Numbered from the stretch's first letter, positions 1 to 9,224 are shown. The stretch is 64,000 bases of DNA from JAMLIN01 sp964509685 (GCA_964509685.1 CAZDYQ010000004.1:1-64000); one strand, 5' to 3'. The notes: generated by a model not told the origin, from the sequence alone. Translations and numbers: made by a program.

Positions 1-54
1 GGACACTACCCTTTCACGGTAGGTACAGGGGTTCGAATCCCCTACGGGACGCCA
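1..54 (+). tRNA. tRNA-Glu (TTC), 5' end cut off by window
   Basis: The window opens inside the D-arm side of a tRNA. The anticodon stem-loop reads CTACC-CTTTCAC-GGTAG, which gives anticodon TTC (Glu). It is followed by a T-arm with GTTCGAATC, the 3' acceptor strand, a G discriminator at 51 and an encoded CCA at 52-54. About 20 nt at the 5' end lie outside the window. The sequence closely matches proteobacterial tRNA-Glu. Confidence 0.93.
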
Positions 55-145
55 CTTCCCCCGCCAGTTCGCCGCCGCACGGCGCCTCGCCGGACAGCGT
101 TGCGCGGCGAACCTGCGCTCCTGTGATCCCTTCGTCAGTCCCGCG

Positions 146-718
146 TCATGCGCAGTCGCATCCGACTTGCGCCGCGATCGCCCGATGGAGCTGCACGAAG
201 CGCTTCTCGATGTTCTCGACATCCTCCCGAAACAGCGGGTCGGAAGCGCTCGCCTGCGCCGTGGGCGCAATGGCCGCCCAGTCGTCCTCGTCCAGGTGGC
301 GCTGTGCGGCGGGAAAGAGGGTGAGCTCCTCGAGCACCATGTTGTGGCGCAGGCGCTCGGCGTAGAGGCGCGCGCCTGCGATGGCGAGCTCCGGCGGCAT
401 GGATTCCTCGCGCACGGCGCCCTCGAGATCGGTCAGGAGCGCGAGCCCGTCCTGCGCGAGGCGCTCGTGCTGGGCCTCGATTTCGCGCGCCTGGTCCACG
501 GGCATCGCATTGCGGGCGAGCAGGCGCTCGGCGATCCTGTCCTCGAGAGGATGATGGCTGACGTCGGGAAAGCGGGTGAGGTAGACGAGGGCGTCCACCA
601 TCAGGCCGATCTCCGGCGCGAATGGCTCGGCGCGAAGCTCGCGGTGGCGGCCAAGCCAGTCCACGAGACGGAAGAGGTTCCGGTGCTCGGCGAGCAACCG
701 GCCCATGAGCGAATGCAC
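146..718 (-). CDS. Hemerythrin-like HHE domain protein
   Basis: A 190-aa protein with the spaced His/Glu ligands of a hemerythrin-like four-helix bundle: AEHRNLF near the N-terminus, SHHPLED about 40 residues later, EAQHERL, and RHNMVLEELTLFP near residue 125. Such domains bind a di-iron centre and are used for O2, NO or iron sensing or storage; the specific role here is unknown. I place the start at the GTG at 718 because GAGGG lies 6 nt upstream; an ATG at 706 is the alternative (186 aa). It is cytosolic, with no signal peptide. It is divergent from the hybrid kinase, sharing a 174-nt intergenic region, so the two could be co-regulated, though that is inference. Confidence 0.8.
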   Translation of the reverse strand: MHSLMGRLLAEHRNLFRLVDWLGRHRELRAEPFAPEIGLMVDALVYLTRFPDVSHHPLEDRIAERLLARNAMPVDQAREIEAQHERLAQDGLALLTDLEGAVREESMPPELAIAGARLYAERLRHNMVLEELTLFPAAQRHLDEDDWAAIAPTAQASASDPLFREDVENIEKRFVQLHRAIAAQVGCDCA

Positions 719-858
719 GGCTCGCCCTCGCGGTTCCCGGGCGTCCGGATGCGTCCGCGGACGTCCGTCGGGGAGATGACGACAGCCTTCAGGCAAGGGT
801 AGGCAGCGCGCGTCGATCCTGTCAAACCCCACCGGCTTCAGGCGCCATCCCGGTCCGT

Positions 859-886
859 TATGATTGTCGCTTCGCATCTCCGGAGG
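859..886 (+). promoter_or_regulatory. Candidate -10 box and Shine-Dalgarno of the hybrid kinase
   Basis: TATGAT at 859-864 is a good sigma70 -10 hexamer, and GGAGG at 882-886 is a strong ribosome binding site 6 nt before a TTG codon at 893. Together they place transcription start near 871 and rule against using the ATG at 860, which lies inside the -10 box. The -35 region (TTCAGG near 837) is weak. Confidence 0.5.
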
Positions 887-892
887 GCACGT

Positions 893-3418
893 TTGGTCGC
901 GCCTCAAGAATCGGTGGTGCGTGCGCGAGGCCGCTCCGCCGACCTGTTCTGGTGGGTCGTCGCGGTCGCCGCCGGCGTCGTGGCCATGGCCTTGCGCACG
1001 TTGTTCGACGAGCTTGTCGTTGGCGACGCCCTGCCGTACCTGTTCGCGTATCCCGCGGTCGCGCTCGTCGGCCTGCTGATCGGGTCGGGCCCGGCCCTGG
1101 CGACCATGACGGTCTCCACCGTCTGGATCCTGCTGCCATGGGTCCCCCCGGCGGCCTCCGCCACCTGGCTCGAGACGCTCGTCTTCGTGCCGATGGCCAC
1201 CGTCCTCGCGGTGGCGGCGGCCAGGTATTCCGACCGCAAGGGCGGCTCCCCGCCGATCCCGGACTCGCTCACGGACGGGGCGACCGCGCGCACGTTGCGG
1301 CTGACCATCTGGGTCGCGCTGCTGTTGCCTGCGCTGCTGTTCGCCATCGCTGCCGCCTTCAGCTACGAGCGCGCATTCACCGCCGCGAGCGAGCGCGCGA
1401 CAAGGTCGGTCCGGGCCGTCGAGGAGTACGTGTTGCGCGCCATCGAGATCAACGAATCCGCGCTCGCCCGCACGCTCGAGGCCGCCGGCGACCTGAGCCC
1501 CGCCGACATCCGGAAGAACGAGCGCGCGATCCATGATCGGCTCGTCTGGATCGCCGATTCCAGCTCCCAGATCCAGCATGTCGCGCTGTGGAGCGAGACC
1601 GGCCAGGCGCTGGCGCACAGTGGCGAGTACCCGGCGCCGCCCGATATCGGCGTGGGCGACGAGGCCAGCTTCGCATGGTTGCGCGCGCATCCCGGGGAGA
1701 CTTTCATCGGCTGGCCGGACGGCACGAGTCGGGCAACCGACGCGCATGCGCTCGCGCTGGGCAGGGCGCGAATCCTTGCCGACGGACGCTTCGCGGGGAT
1801 CGCGACGGCCACGATCTATCCCGAGTCGCTCACCGCGTTCTACGACACGCTGGCCAGGTCGGGCGAGGGCATCGGTTTCAGCCTCCTGCGCGAGGACGGC
1901 CGCGTGCTCGCCCGCTGGCCATCACCCTCCGGGCCATGGATCCGCCTGGACGAGACGAACGCCATGTTCTCGCCGATGGCGGGCGCGGTCCCCGGCGGCG
2001 TGCTCGATATCGAGGCGACGGCGCAGGAGGGACGCCGGCTCGTGGCCTTCCAGAAGGTCGGCGACTATCCCCTGTATGCGACCTGCAGCGTGGAGCACGC
2101 GAGCATCCTGGCGGGCTGGTACCGGGATGTCGGCGTGCTGGCGGCCTTCACGTTCCCGACGGCCTTCGCCTTGATGGCGGTGGCATGGATCGCCCTGATC
2201 CGGACGCGGCGCGAGATCTCGGCGGTGAGGAAGCTCAAGGCCGAAGCCGAGCACCGGGTGCAGGTCGAAGGCGCCTTGCGCGAGGTGCAGAAGCTCGAGG
2301 CGCTAGGCCGGATGACCGGTGGCGTGGCGCACGATGTCAACAACCTGCTCATGGTCATCAGCAACAGCCTGCATATCCTGAAGCGCCTCAAGCCCGAACT
2401 GGAATCCCATCCCCAGGTCGACGCGATCGAGCGCTCGGTCACCGCGGGAGGCCAGCTGACCCGGCGGCTCCTCGCCTTCTCGCGACGGCAACCCCTCAGC
2501 CTCGAGGTGTTCGACCTCGCCGAGCGCAAGGAGGCCTTGCTGCAGCTCGTCCGCGCCACCACGGGAAGCGGCGTGACGGTGCAGTTCCGGATCGAGGAAG
2601 GCACGGCGCCCATTCGGGCGGATCCCTCCGAGCTGGAACTCGCGTTCATCAACCTGGCGGCCAATTCGCGCGATGCCATGCCCGAAGGTGGGCGCATCCA
2701 GATCCGGGTGCGCAACGCGACGCCCGGGGAGTGCGCCGGGACCGGCATCCCCATGGTCATGGTCGCGTTCTCCGATTCCGGCAGCGGCATCCCGCCGGAG
2801 CATCTCGGCCGGGTCTTCGAGCCTTTCTACACGACGAAGTCGGTCGGCAAGGGCACGGGACTCGGGCTGAGCCAGATCTACGGCCTGTGCGTGCAGTCGG
2901 GCGGCACGGCCACGGTCGAGAGCAGTCCGGGCGCCGGCACGACGGTCCGGATGTTCTTTCCCGCGGCCGAGGGAAGCGCCGCGGCGGTCGACCGCAATCC
3001 GGAGGTGGCCGCGCTGCGGGGCCTTCGGGTGCTGCTGGTCGAGGACAACCGGGAGGTCGCCGACGCGACGATTCCCCTGCTCGAGTCGCTGGAGTGCCGG
3101 GTGGAGCATGTCTTCGATGCGGAAGAAGCCGAAGGCGTGCTGGCGGAGCGGGCGGGCGAGTTCGATGCGATGCTGTCGGACATCGTGATGCCCGGCCGGC
3201 TGAACGGGCTGGGGCTTGCGCGCCGGGCGATCAGCGAGTACCCCGGCCTCGGCGTCGTACTCATGACGGGCCACGCCGACGAGGTCCAGAGGGCGTCGGA
3301 GCTGCCGGTCGCGGTGCTCCAGAAGCCGGTGGCGCCCGACGTGCTCGCTCGCGCCCTGATCGACGCGATCTCCGGCACGGGCCCCACCGAAGAGGCCCAG
3401 GCGGCCCACAGCGCCTGA
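893..3418 (+). CDS. Membrane-bound hybrid sensor histidine kinase with C-terminal receiver
   Basis: An 841-aa kinase starting at TTG 893. Order: hydrophobic helices in the first ~110 residues (MASE/DUF4118-like); a TM near residue 150; a periplasmic or extracytoplasmic Cache-like sensor region of about 270 residues; another TM; a HisKA H-box with GGVAHDVNN (phospho-His about residue 480); a HATPase_c domain with DSGSGIP and GTGLGLS; and a receiver domain with phospho-acceptor Asp about residue 763 in LSDIVMPG. The receiver is terminal and no HPt is fused, so phosphotransfer must go to a separate partner or the receiver must be autoregulatory. No cognate regulator is adjacent; the nearest candidate is the LuxR-type regulator about 11 kb away, and no link is shown. 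The ligand cannot be read from sequence. Confidence 0.9.
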   Translation: MVAPQESVVRARGRSADLFWWVVAVAAGVVAMALRTLFDELVVGDALPYLFAYPAVALVGLLIGSGPALATMTVSTVWILLPWVPPAASATWLETLVFVPMATVLAVAAARYSDRKGGSPPIPDSLTDGATARTLRLTIWVALLLPALLFAIAAAFSYERAFTAASERATRSVRAVEEYVLRAIEINESALARTLEAAGDLSPADIRKNERAIHDRLVWIADSSSQIQHVALWSETGQALAHSGEYPAPPDIGVGDEASFAWLRAHPGETFIGWPDGTSRATDAHALALGRARILADGRFAGIATATIYPESLTAFYDTLARSGEGIGFSLLREDGRVLARWPSPSGPWIRLDETNAMFSPMAGAVPGGVLDIEATAQEGRRLVAFQKVGDYPLYATCSVEHASILAGWYRDVGVLAAFTFPTAFALMAVAWIALIRTRREISAVRKLKAEAEHRVQVEGALREVQKLEALGRMTGGVAHDVNNLLMVISNSLHILKRLKPELESHPQVDAIERSVTAGGQLTRRLLAFSRRQPLSLEVFDLAERKEALLQLVRATTGSGVTVQFRIEEGTAPIRADPSELELAFINLAANSRDAMPEGGRIQIRVRNATPGECAGTGIPMVMVAFSDSGSGIPPEHLGRVFEPFYTTKSVGKGTGLGLSQIYGLCVQSGGTATVESSPGAGTTVRMFFPAAEGSAAAVDRNPEVAALRGLRVLLVEDNREVADATIPLLESLECRVEHVFDAEEAEGVLAERAGEFDAMLSDIVMPGRLNGLGLARRAISEYPGLGVVLMTGHADEVQRASELPVAVLQKPVAPDVLARALIDAISGTGPTEEAQAAHSA

Positions 3419-3464
3419 GTGATCCGTGTTGGGGTGGCCCCGGGGTGGGGCCACTGCGCGCCTG

Positions 3465-5240
3465 TCAGGCGCCCGTGGCCGCGCCCCCCGGGCGTTCGGC
3501 CAGCAGGCGCCTGAGCTGGGCCTTCATGAGCTTGCCGTTGGGATTGCGCGGGAGCAGCTCGGGGACGATCGCGATGCGCACCGGCACCTTGAAAGCGGCG
3601 ATGCGACCCGCGACGAAGGCCTGGAGCTCCGCCTCGCTCGCCTGCGAACCGGGGGACAACGCGACGACCGCGGCAGGCTCCTCGCCGAGCGTAGGGTGCT
3701 CGATACCCACCACCCCGGCGTCCATGACCGCCGGGTGGGCATACAACGCGGCCTCGACTTCCGCGCAGTAGATGTTCTCGCCGCCCCGGATCACCATGTC
3801 CTTCTTCCGGTCGACGATGTAGAGGAAGCCCTCCTCGTCGACGCGCCCGAGGTCGCCCGTACGCACCCAGCCGTCGACGAAGGTCTCGGCGGTCTCGCGC
3901 GGCTTGTTCCAGTAGCCGCGCACCACATTGGGTCCGCGCGCGAGCACCTCGCCGATCTCGCCCGGCGGCAGCGGGTTCCCGAAGTCGTCCGCGATCCGGA
4001 TGTCACAGACGGGCAATGGTAGGCCACAGCTGTCCGGTCGCAGCTCGTAGTCTTCCGAGCTGGTGGAGGTGAACGTGGCGGACGTCTCGGTCATGCCCCA
4101 GCCCGTTCCGGGCGCGGTCTTCGGGAACACCGCCTTGATCCGGCGAACCAGTTCCGACGCTGCCGGCGCCCCGCCGTACGAGATGCTCTCGATGCTGGAG
4201 AGGTCGTACTCGGCGCGTCGCGGATGCTCCAGGATCTGCCATGCAATGGTCGGCACTCCGCCCGCGGAGTTGATGCGCTCGGCCTCGATCAATGCCATCG
4301 CGCGCTCGACCTCCCAGCGCCGCATGGTCACGAGCTTGCTGCCCGCATAGAGCGCGGGACACAGGATCGCCTGGCAGCCGGTCGTGTGGAAGTAGGGAAC
4401 CGAGAGCAGGACCGCCCGCTGCGGGCGGGTGGACGGGTCGGGCAGGGGTTCGCCACGGCGCAGCAGGGCCCGCGCGGTGCCGTAGCCGGCGGACAGGATC
4501 GTGCAGATCGAATTGCGGTGCGTGCCGACGGCGCCCTTGGGCCTGCCCGTCGTGCCCGAGGTGTAGAAGATCGTGGCGTCGTCGTCGGGCTCGATGCCGA
4601 CGCAGGGCAGCTCGCCCGGGGGCAATCGGTGCCAGTCGGGTGGCGTGCCGATGATGCGCTCGAGCGAAGCGAGGCGATCACCGGAGGGCGGCGCATTCGT
4701 CCGGCAGGTGTAGGTGCGCTCGAGGGCCGCGCACGCGGGAAGGTGGGGCAGGATGCGGTCGAGCCGCTCGGCATCGACGATCGCGACCTTCGCCCCGCAG
4801 TCGACGAGGGCGTACTCCAGCTCGGGTCCGGTCCACCACGCATTGAGCGGCGTGGCGATACCGCCGAGGATCACGGTCGCGAAGAAGGCGACGGGAAACT
4901 CCGGCAGGTTGCGCATCGCGATCGCCACCCGGTCCCCCTTGCCGACGCCGCGGGAGCGAAGTTCGGCAGCGACCGCCAGCGTGGCGCGCGCGAACGATTC
5001 GAAATCCGCCCGCTCGCCTTCGTACACGAGGAAGGTCTTCGCGCCGTGCGCGCGTCCGGCCACGAACACGTCGCGCAGGTTCGATGGGCCGGCCACCCAG
5101 TCGCGCAGCCGGATGCCCCGGACTTCCACCTCGCCCATTTCGTACGGCCCGCCCGGGCCGGTGAGCAGGGCCGTCACCTCTTCCAGGGATCTGAACGGGA
5201 AAGGGGTGCCGTCGAAGTTGAGCAGGGGTGGTCGCGTCAT
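3465..5240 (-). CDS. AMP-forming acyl-CoA synthetase / fatty-acid--CoA ligase
   Basis: A 591-aa ANL-superfamily enzyme that adenylates a carboxylate with ATP and transfers it to CoA. Visible motifs: P-loop-like TSGTTGRPKGAVGTHRN (about residue 225), YGGAPA, GWGMTET, and the hinge/C-terminal block GWVRTGDLGRVDEEG with DRKKDMVIRGGENIY. The C-terminal lysine region (NPNGKLMKAQLR) needed for adenylation is intact. The ATG at 5240 has GGAGA 8 nt upstream. The first ~70 residues resemble long-chain acyl-CoA synthetases more than acetyl-CoA synthetase, but the substrate cannot be assigned. It is transcribed away from the peptide ABC importer, sharing a 359-nt divergent region. Confidence 0.9.
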   Translation of the reverse strand: MTRPPLLNFDGTPFPFRSLEEVTALLTGPGGPYEMGEVEVRGIRLRDWVAGPSNLRDVFVAGRAHGAKTFLVYEGERADFESFARATLAVAAELRSRGVGKGDRVAIAMRNLPEFPVAFFATVILGGIATPLNAWWTGPELEYALVDCGAKVAIVDAERLDRILPHLPACAALERTYTCRTNAPPSGDRLASLERIIGTPPDWHRLPPGELPCVGIEPDDDATIFYTSGTTGRPKGAVGTHRNSICTILSAGYGTARALLRRGEPLPDPSTRPQRAVLLSVPYFHTTGCQAILCPALYAGSKLVTMRRWEVERAMALIEAERINSAGGVPTIAWQILEHPRRAEYDLSSIESISYGGAPAASELVRRIKAVFPKTAPGTGWGMTETSATFTSTSSEDYELRPDSCGLPLPVCDIRIADDFGNPLPPGEIGEVLARGPNVVRGYWNKPRETAETFVDGWVRTGDLGRVDEEGFLYIVDRKKDMVIRGGENIYCAEVEAALYAHPAVMDAGVVGIEHPTLGEEPAAVVALSPGSQASEAELQAFVAGRIAAFKVPVRIAIVPELLPRNPNGKLMKAQLRRLLAERPGGAATGA

Positions 5241-5284
5241 GGGGTTGTCTCCGGGGGCCGGCCGATGGCCGTGTCCATGACTCG

Positions 5285-5293
5285 AAGATAGCA
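5285..5293 (-). promoter_or_regulatory. Extended -10 promoter of acyl-CoA synthetase
   Basis: Read on the minus strand the sequence is TGC-TATCTT, an extended -10 element. It would start transcription near 5278 and give a leader of about 38 nt before the ATG at 5240. No convincing -35 is visible, which is usual for the extended -10 class. Confidence 0.4.
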
Positions 5294-5407
5294 GAGCGCG
5301 GCTCGAGGGACGCCTGCCGTCGCAATGCGGCGACAAGGCCCTTTGGAAAAGCGGGTATGCTGCAACGCGGTAAGGACAATTCCCTAGGCCGAGGTCGCGG
5401 AAGGGTC

Positions 5408-5435
5408 TTGACCGATGCCGGGCGGGTGATATTCT
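5408..5435 (+). promoter_or_regulatory. Sigma70-type promoter of the peptide ABC importer operon
   Basis: TTGACC (5408-5413) and TATTCT (5430-5435) are separated by 16 bp, a near-consensus pair in a GC-rich background. Transcription would begin near 5442, about 57 nt before the small ORF and 158 nt before the first permease. Confidence 0.45.
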
Positions 5436-5498
5436 CGACGCAAAGCCACACCACCGCACGCGGTCCGGCGGGCGCCCACAAGAGGAGACAGCAATCCG

Positions 5499-5603
5499 AT
5501 GCAGGGTCTGCGGATTGGGATAGAAGAACGGGTATGGTGCTTGCCCGGCCCGGCCGCGAAGGCTGGGCGACGCTTCCCCGAACCTTGCCCGCGGCCGCGA
5601 TGA
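5499..5603 (+). CDS. Possible 34-aa leader ORF coupled to the permease
   Basis: ATG at 5499 opens a 34-codon frame (starting MQGLRIGIEERVW) whose stop codon TGA at 5601-5603 overlaps the permease ATG as ATGA. AGAGGAG lies upstream with an 11-nt spacer, a little long but the best Shine-Dalgarno in the region; the permease itself has almost none. The peptide resembles no family I know. It may exist only to couple ribosomes onto the permease start, or may be chance. Confidence 0.3.
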   Translation: MQGLRIGIEERVWCLPGPAAKAGRRFPEPCPRPR

Positions 5604-6556
5604 ACGCCTACGTCATTCGCCGCCTGCTGGCGCTCCTGCCCACGCTGTTCTTCGCGAGCCTCATCGTCTTCGCCAGCATCCGGTTGATCCCCGGCGACGT
5701 CATCGACCTCATGCTGAGCCAGAACGACGTCGGGGCGGACCAGCTCACGCGCGACCAGCTGGTCGCGGCGCTCGGGCTCGACAAGCCCATGCTCACCCAG
5801 TACTTCGACTGGATCGGGGCCATCCTGCTGCATGCGGACTTCGGCCGGTCGCTCTGGCACAGCACGCCGGTGCTCGACCTGCTCCTGCAGCGCTTGCCGG
5901 TCACGTTCGAGCTCGGGTTCCTCGCGCTCGTCATCGGGCTGCTCGTGGCCATTCCCGTCGGCGTGTACTCCGCGATCCGCCAGGACACGGCGGGCGACTA
6001 CCTCACGCGCTCGGCGGCGATCCTCATGCTGGCGGTGCCGAGCTTCTGGCTCGGCACGATGGCGATGGTGCTGCCGTCGATCTGGTGGGGCTGGGCGCCG
6101 AAGGTGGAATTCGTCCCGTTCTTCGAGGACCCGGTGCGCAACCTGAAGCAGATGATCCTGCCCGCGGTCATCCTCGGCACCTCGCTGTCGGCGATCACCA
6201 TGCGCATGATGCGCACCATGATGCTCGAGGTGCTGCGCCAGGACTACATCCGCACGGCCTGGGCGAAGGGCCTCAACGAATGGCTCGTGGTCGTCCGGCA
6301 CGCGCTGCGGAACGCGCTGATCCCGGTCGTGACCCTGATCGGCCTGATGGCGCCGCTGCTGATCGGCGGCGCCATCATCATCGAGCAGATCTTCGTGATC
6401 CCGGGGATGGGGCTCCTGCTGCTCGATGCCGTCAACCAGCGCGACTACCCGATCATCACCGGCGTGTTCCTCATCGTGGGCGTGGCCGTGATGCTCATCA
6501 ACCTGGTGGTGGACCTGAGCTACGGGCTGCTCGATCCGAAGGTGAGGACGGGCTGA
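5600..6556 (+). CDS. Peptide/opine ABC transporter permease (DppB-like)
   Basis: A 318-aa inner-membrane permease of the binding-protein-dependent DppB/OppB family. It begins MNAYVIRRLLALLPTLFF, the typical N-terminal helix, followed by LIPGD and the family's extracytoplasmic insert (VAALGLDKPMLTQYFDW). The EAA loop that docks on the ATPase is visible as YIRTAWAKGLNE, and the C-terminal helices include GGAIIIEQIFVIPGMG. Its TGA overlaps the next permease start by one base (TGATG), so translation is coupled. An in-frame ATG at 5534 could extend the N-terminus by 22 residues, but the chosen start matches family alignments. Confidence 0.92.
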   Translation: MNAYVIRRLLALLPTLFFASLIVFASIRLIPGDVIDLMLSQNDVGADQLTRDQLVAALGLDKPMLTQYFDWIGAILLHADFGRSLWHSTPVLDLLLQRLPVTFELGFLALVIGLLVAIPVGVYSAIRQDTAGDYLTRSAAILMLAVPSFWLGTMAMVLPSIWWGWAPKVEFVPFFEDPVRNLKQMILPAVILGTSLSAITMRMMRTMMLEVLRQDYIRTAWAKGLNEWLVVVRHALRNALIPVVTLIGLMAPLLIGGAIIIEQIFVIPGMGLLLLDAVNQRDYPIITGVFLIVGVAVMLINLVVDLSYGLLDPKVRTG

Positions 6557-7446
6557 TGGCCGCGATTCCTTCCGACATCGTCGTGGAGCGCCGCCCGAAC
6601 GGGGCGCTGGCGTTCGTGCGCCGCCTGTTCCGCGAGAAGCCGCTGGGTGCGTTCGGCGCGATCATCTTCCTGGCGTTCCTGTTCTGCGGCATTTTCGCCG
6701 ACCTGATCGCGCCGTACGGCATGAACCAGATCAGCCCGCTCAACCGGCTGAAGCCGCCGTCCTGGCAGTTCCCGTTCGGCACGGACCACCTCGGCCGCGA
6801 CATGCTCTCGCGCACGATATACGGGGCCCAGCTGTCGGTGATCATCGGGATCTCGGGAGCGGCGCTGGCGACGGTCATCTCGGTCGTGATCGGTGTCGTC
6901 AGCGGCTACATCGGCGGGCGCACCGACATGATCACCCAACGCGGCGTGGACGCCTGGATGAGCTTCCCGGATCTTGTCATCCTGATCGTGGTCGTGTCCG
7001 TCCTCGGCCCGGGCATGCCGCAGATCATCGGCACGCTGGGCCTGCTGTTCGGCATCGCGGGTTCGCGCATCATCCGCAGCGCGGTGATCTCGGTGCGCGA
7101 GAACATGTACGTCCACGCGGCACAGTCGATCGGCGCGTCCACCTGGCGCATCCTCTGGCGCCACATCCTGCCGAACGTGATGGCGCCCGTGATCGTGCTC
7201 TTCACCCTGCGCGTGGGCACCGTCATCCTGGTGGAATCCGGCCTTGCCTTCCTCGGGCTCGGCGTGCCACCCCCGGCACCCACCTGGGGCGGCATGCTTT
7301 CCGGCAGCAGCCGTACCTACATGTTCCAGGGGCCATGGCTCGTGATCGTGCCGGGCCTGTGCCTCACGCTGGTCGTGTACGCGACCAACGTCCTTGGCGA
7401 TGCATTGCGCGATCTCCTGGATCCGCGAATGCGCGGTTCACGATGA
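6556..7446 (+). CDS. Peptide/opine ABC transporter permease (DppC-like)
   Basis: A 296-aa partner permease of the DppC/OppC family. It has a cytosolic N-terminus, a first TM at about residues 30-52 (GAIIFLAFLFCGIFADLIAPYG), the family signature FGTDHLGRDMLSRTIYGAQ, and a later EAA-type loop (AAQSIGASTWRILWRHILPNV). The C-terminus ends DVLRDLLDPR-like (GDALRDLLDPRMR), typical of the family. It forms the heterodimeric channel with the preceding permease. A 71-nt gap separates it from the binding protein. Confidence 0.92.
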   Translation: MAAIPSDIVVERRPNGALAFVRRLFREKPLGAFGAIIFLAFLFCGIFADLIAPYGMNQISPLNRLKPPSWQFPFGTDHLGRDMLSRTIYGAQLSVIIGISGAALATVISVVIGVVSGYIGGRTDMITQRGVDAWMSFPDLVILIVVVSVLGPGMPQIIGTLGLLFGIAGSRIIRSAVISVRENMYVHAAQSIGASTWRILWRHILPNVMAPVIVLFTLRVGTVILVESGLAFLGLGVPPPAPTWGGMLSGSSRTYMFQGPWLVIVPGLCLTLVVYATNVLGDALRDLLDPRMRGSR

Positions 7447-7517
7447 AGCCCCGGTCGGCCACGTGACCTGATCCCGACGACCGGTATTCCACAAACAGAC
7501 GAGGAGACGACCAGACC

Positions 7518-9221
7518 ATGGCGAAGAGACTGCACAAAGGCGCGCTCGGGGTGGCGGGCGCGGTAGCCCTGGCGGTTGCCGCGGCAGTGCCCGCGGCCGC
7601 CCAGGAGAAGCCCCAGTACGGCGGTACCCTGACGACGACCACGGTCAACCCGACCCTGAGCGTGCTGACCTGGGATCCCGCCGACTGGAACTGGAAGATC
7701 AACCAGGACGCCGGCCAGATCTACGAACAACTGTTCGCCGCCGACCTCACCAAGGCGAAGCGGCTCGGCGGCAAGCACTCGTTCTATGCCGATGCCTGGC
7801 TGCCCTCGGACGCGATCCGCGGCGAGCTCGCGGAATCGTGGGAGTGGAAGGAGGATCCGCTTCGCCTGGAAGTGAAGCTGCGCAAGGGCATCATGTTCCC
7901 GGCCAAGCCCGGCGTCATGGAGTCGCGCGAACTCGTGGCCGACGACGTCGTGTTCAGCTACTACCGCCTCGACAAGAGCCCGAAGAAGATCCCGACCTAC
8001 TTCGACCACATCGACAAGGTCGAGGCCACCGACAAGCACACGGTGGTGTTCACGTTCAAGAACTACCTCTCGGAGTGGGACTATCGCTTCGGGTGGGGCT
8101 ACTACTCGGCGATTTACCCCAAGGAAGTCGCCGATGCCGGGGCCACCAACTGGAAGAACGTGAACGGCTCGGGCCCGTTCATGGTGACCGATTTCGTGCA
8201 GGGCAATTCGGTCACGTACGAGAAGAACCCGAACTACTGGGACAAGATCGAGATCGGCGGCCAGGAGTACAAGCTGCCCTTCGTCGACAAGCTCGTCACC
8301 CGGACCATCAAGGACGAGTCCACCCAGCACGCGGCGCTGCGTTCGGGCCAGATCGACATGCTCGAGTCGGTGCGCTGGAGCGCGGTCGAGGAGCTGAAGA
8401 AGAGCGCGCCGCAGCTGCAGTGGTCGCGCTGGCTCGCCACCACGGGGACCTTCCTCTCGATGCGGGTGGACACCAAGCCCTTCGACGACATCCGGGTGCG
8501 GCGGGCCCTCAACATGGCGGTCAACAAGAAGGAGATCGTCGAGGCGTTCTACAACGGCAACGCCGAGCTCTTCGCCTATCCGCAGCACATCGATTACCTC
8601 GGGTACTTCGAGCCGCTCGAGGCGATGCCCGACTCGGTGAAGGAGCTCTTCGAGTACAACCCCGAGAAGGCGAAGAAGCTGCTCGCGGAAGCCGGCTATC
8701 CGAAGGGTTTCACCTTCAAGACCCAGGTCTGCGCCTGCAATCCGGACCACATGGAGCTGCTGCCGCTGGTGGCCGCCTATCTCGAGCAGGTCGGCGTGAA
8801 GATCGAGATCCAGCCGATGGAGTACGCCGCGTTCCTGTCCGCCATGACCAGCAAGACGCATGCGCCGGGCTACTTCATGAACAACGGGCATACCAACCCC
8901 ACGACGACGATCCGCAAGAGCTTCGTGACGAAGCAGACGTGGAACCCGTCGATGTGGGCCGACCCCAAGTTCGACGCGCGCGTCCAGGAAGCATACGAGG
9001 AGCGTGATGAAGCGAAGCGCCAGGAGATCATCAAGGAGCTGACCCGCGAGATCGTCGATGCGGCGCCCTACATCTGGCTGCCGACGCCGTACCAGTACTC
9101 GGCCTGGTGGCCCTGGGTGAAGAACTACGGTGGCGAGCTTCGCGCCGGGGCGGTCCGTCCGGGCCCGATCTACGCCCGCATCTGGATCGACCAGGAGCTC
9201 AAGAAGAAGATGGGCTTCTGA
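7518..9221 (+). CDS. Periplasmic peptide-binding protein of ABC importer (SBP_bac_5)
   Basis: A 567-aa extracytoplasmic solute-binding protein. A Sec signal peptide (MAKRLHKGALGVAGAVALA, cleavage after AAA-Q about residue 29) precedes a family-5 binding fold. The GELAESWEW and VKLRKGIMF segments and the DIRVRRALNMAVNKKEIV helix are diagnostic. GAGGAGA lies about 10 nt before the ATG. Family members carry peptides, opines, nickel or glycosides; the ligand is undetermined. The unusual pair CACN near residue 405 could form a local disulfide. Its position between permeases and ATPases completes a five-gene importer. Confidence 0.92.
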   Translation: MAKRLHKGALGVAGAVALAVAAAVPAAAQEKPQYGGTLTTTTVNPTLSVLTWDPADWNWKINQDAGQIYEQLFAADLTKAKRLGGKHSFYADAWLPSDAIRGELAESWEWKEDPLRLEVKLRKGIMFPAKPGVMESRELVADDVVFSYYRLDKSPKKIPTYFDHIDKVEATDKHTVVFTFKNYLSEWDYRFGWGYYSAIYPKEVADAGATNWKNVNGSGPFMVTDFVQGNSVTYEKNPNYWDKIEIGGQEYKLPFVDKLVTRTIKDESTQHAALRSGQIDMLESVRWSAVEELKKSAPQLQWSRWLATTGTFLSMRVDTKPFDDIRVRRALNMAVNKKEIVEAFYNGNAELFAYPQHIDYLGYFEPLEAMPDSVKELFEYNPEKAKKLLAEAGYPKGFTFKTQVCACNPDHMELLPLVAAYLEQVGVKIEIQPMEYAAFLSAMTSKTHAPGYFMNNGHTNPTTTIRKSFVTKQTWNPSMWADPKFDARVQEAYEERDEAKRQEIIKELTREIVDAAPYIWLPTPYQYSAWWPWVKNYGGELRAGAVRPGPIYARIWIDQELKKKMGF

Positions 9222-9224
9222 TCC

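Larger units (their letters stand above)
5241..5599. other. Divergent intergenic region, acyl-CoA synthetase / ABC importer
   Basis: This 359-nt stretch contains candidate promoters for both flanking units and a 34-codon open frame with a plausible ribosome binding site that ends on the permease start codon; these are listed separately. I see no repeats or clear operator palindrome. Confidence 0.5.
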
